From Sphingobium wenxiniae (GTDB lineage: Bacteria > Pseudomonadota > Alphaproteobacteria > Sphingomonadales > Sphingomonadaceae), in contig NZ_VLKK01000002.1 in the NCBI RefSeq assembly GCF_007830065.1, forward strand, positions 248,001-312,000: DNA of 64,000 nucleotides, read 5' to 3'. A program made the position numbers and the translations under genes. The notes beneath the pieces were generated by a model. The model was not told the origin of the DNA. It saw only the letters and a list, made by a program, of their open reading frames with translations, and did not search any database. Shown in pieces: positions 63,480 through 64,000 of this stretch. Position 1 is the first letter of the stretch. The number at the start of each line of letters is the position of its first letter.

Positions 63480-64000
63480 TCAGAACGAGAATTTGATCGT
63501 CCCGCCCCAGGTCCGCGGGTCGCCGGGCGTGCCGGCGATGAGGCCGGTATTGCCGGGCGCGACCTGAAGGTTGTCGATATAGTTCACATCGAAGGCGTTC
63601 CGCACCCATCCGAAGAGATCGAAGCCCTCGCCGCGGAAGCCGGCGCGGAAGTTGGTCAGCGCATAGCCCTTTACCTCCGTATAGATCGACGGGGAGGCGT
63701 TCGAATTCCAGTGCGAACGGTAATTGCCGTCGACGCCCAGATAGACCTGGCCTTCCTTCGCCAGCAGCGTGACCGGGATGTTGTATTCCGCGCCATAGGA
63801 GAAGGCCCATTTCGACACGCCGGGAAGGTCCTGGCCGGAAATGTCGCACTGGCGCGGGCTGAGCGCGCCGGGGACGCCGGGCTGCGAATAATCGGGCGTG
63901 GCGTCGGCCGGCTGCGACGTGCCGCCGGACAATTCGGGCGGGCATGGCGCGTTGGTGAATTTCTTGTATTTGGCGTCGGTATAGGCGCCGTTGGCATAAG
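63480..64000 (-). CDS. TonB-dependent receptor, C-terminal part
   Basis: The minus-strand frame is open to the edge of the window, so about 173 C-terminal residues are seen and the N-terminus lies outside. They form beta strands typical of a TonB-dependent outer-membrane receptor: NGAYTDAKYKKFTNAPCPPE, WAFSYGAEYNIPV, YLGVDGNYRSHWNSNASPS, YALTNFRAGFRGEGFDLFGW, DVNYIDNLQ and the final WGGTIKFSF ending in phenylalanine, the BAM recognition residue. The substrate cannot be told from this part. Confidence 0.93.
   Translation of the reverse strand, partial: YANGAYTDAKYKKFTNAPCPPELSGGTSQPADATPDYSQPGVPGALSPRQCDISGQDLPGVSKWAFSYGAEYNIPVTLLAKEGQVYLGVDGNYRSHWNSNASPSIYTEVKGYALTNFRAGFRGEGFDLFGWVRNAFDVNYIDNLQVAPGNTGLIAGTPGDPRTWGGTIKFSF

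Noticed and set aside
1..64000. Prophage, insertion sequences, integrases or CRISPR arrays
   Set aside because: No transposase, integrase, phage structural gene or regularly spaced direct repeat was recognised anywhere in the window.

Overview
This window is a gene-dense, high-GC chromosomal segment of an alphaproteobacterium, most probably a sphingomonad (Sphingobium/Sphingomonas type). The evidence is a PopZ homologue beside tolC and valS, an argH - small lipoprotein - lysA - siroheme block, a membrane-anchored cytochrome c divergent from prephenate dehydratase, a TonB-dependent receptor, and short dispersed palindromes of the kind found between genes in this family. It reads as core genome with small accessory islands. 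I found no insertion sequence, prophage, CRISPR array or rRNA gene. There is one tRNA gene (Cys).

Layout: 0-3.2 kb, ppk (5' cut by the window) and ppx. 3.4-7.2 kb, argB, yggT, a DUF167 gene, folD, an NTF2-like secreted protein and marC, the last four overlapping stop-to-start. 7.3-12.3 kb, a fatty acid desaturase divergent from a GNAT-like acyltransferase, a frameshifted GT4 glycosyltransferase and an ECF sigma/anti-sigma pair. 12.3-18.9 kb, DUF2239, xth, erpA-like, cytochrome c, pheA, a MipA-family protein, a CnoX-like thioredoxin, a Lon substrate-binding-domain protein and a 58-residue Trm112-like protein. 18.9-24.0 kb, a TlpA-like lipoprotein divergent from argH-lptM-like-lysA-siroheme synthase, then a response regulator. 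24.0-29.0 kb, a TetR regulator divergent from a tripartite EmrAB/NodT-type efflux operon. 29.0-34.6 kb, the lptD-surA-pdxA-rsmA operon on the minus strand. 34.8-37.9 kb, pepA-holC-ndk with a clear terminator, then an unknown secreted protein. 37.9-44.6 kb, an accessory set: GST, SDR, CDF and Nramp metal transporters, a CBS-domain ClC channel and a divergent MarR regulator. 44.8-54.2 kb, tRNA-Cys, a pcm-like methyltransferase, tolC, popZ, an S9 peptidase, valS and a MATE exporter. 54.2-64.0 kb, a HerA-type ATPase, an acyltransferase, an LLM oxidoreductase, an HPt protein, tusA-like, der, bamB, a YfgM-like protein, panB and the 3' end of a TonB-dependent receptor.

Much of the window serves the cell envelope: lptD, surA, bamB, an LptM-like lipoprotein, tolC, MipA, efflux systems and possible lipid-modifying enzymes. 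Polyphosphate, arginine, lysine, phenylalanine, folate, pantothenate, pyridoxine and siroheme genes supply metabolism.

No undescribed multi-gene system stands out with strong support. The most useful unannotated signals are regulatory. Two matched GCAAT-NN-RTTGC palindromes lie 21 bp apart upstream of the Nramp gene. A perfect 11-bp inverted repeat between the MarR and ClC genes carries TATAAT on both strands. A pair of 18/20-matching 20-mers lies in inverted orientation between tetR and the efflux operon. Among proteins, the notable ones are the siroheme synthase with a SUMT remnant, the non-canonical Nramp and CDF metal sites, the single-base frameshift in the glycosyltransferase, and a desaturase/acyltransferase/glycosyltransferase cluster that may act on membrane lipids.
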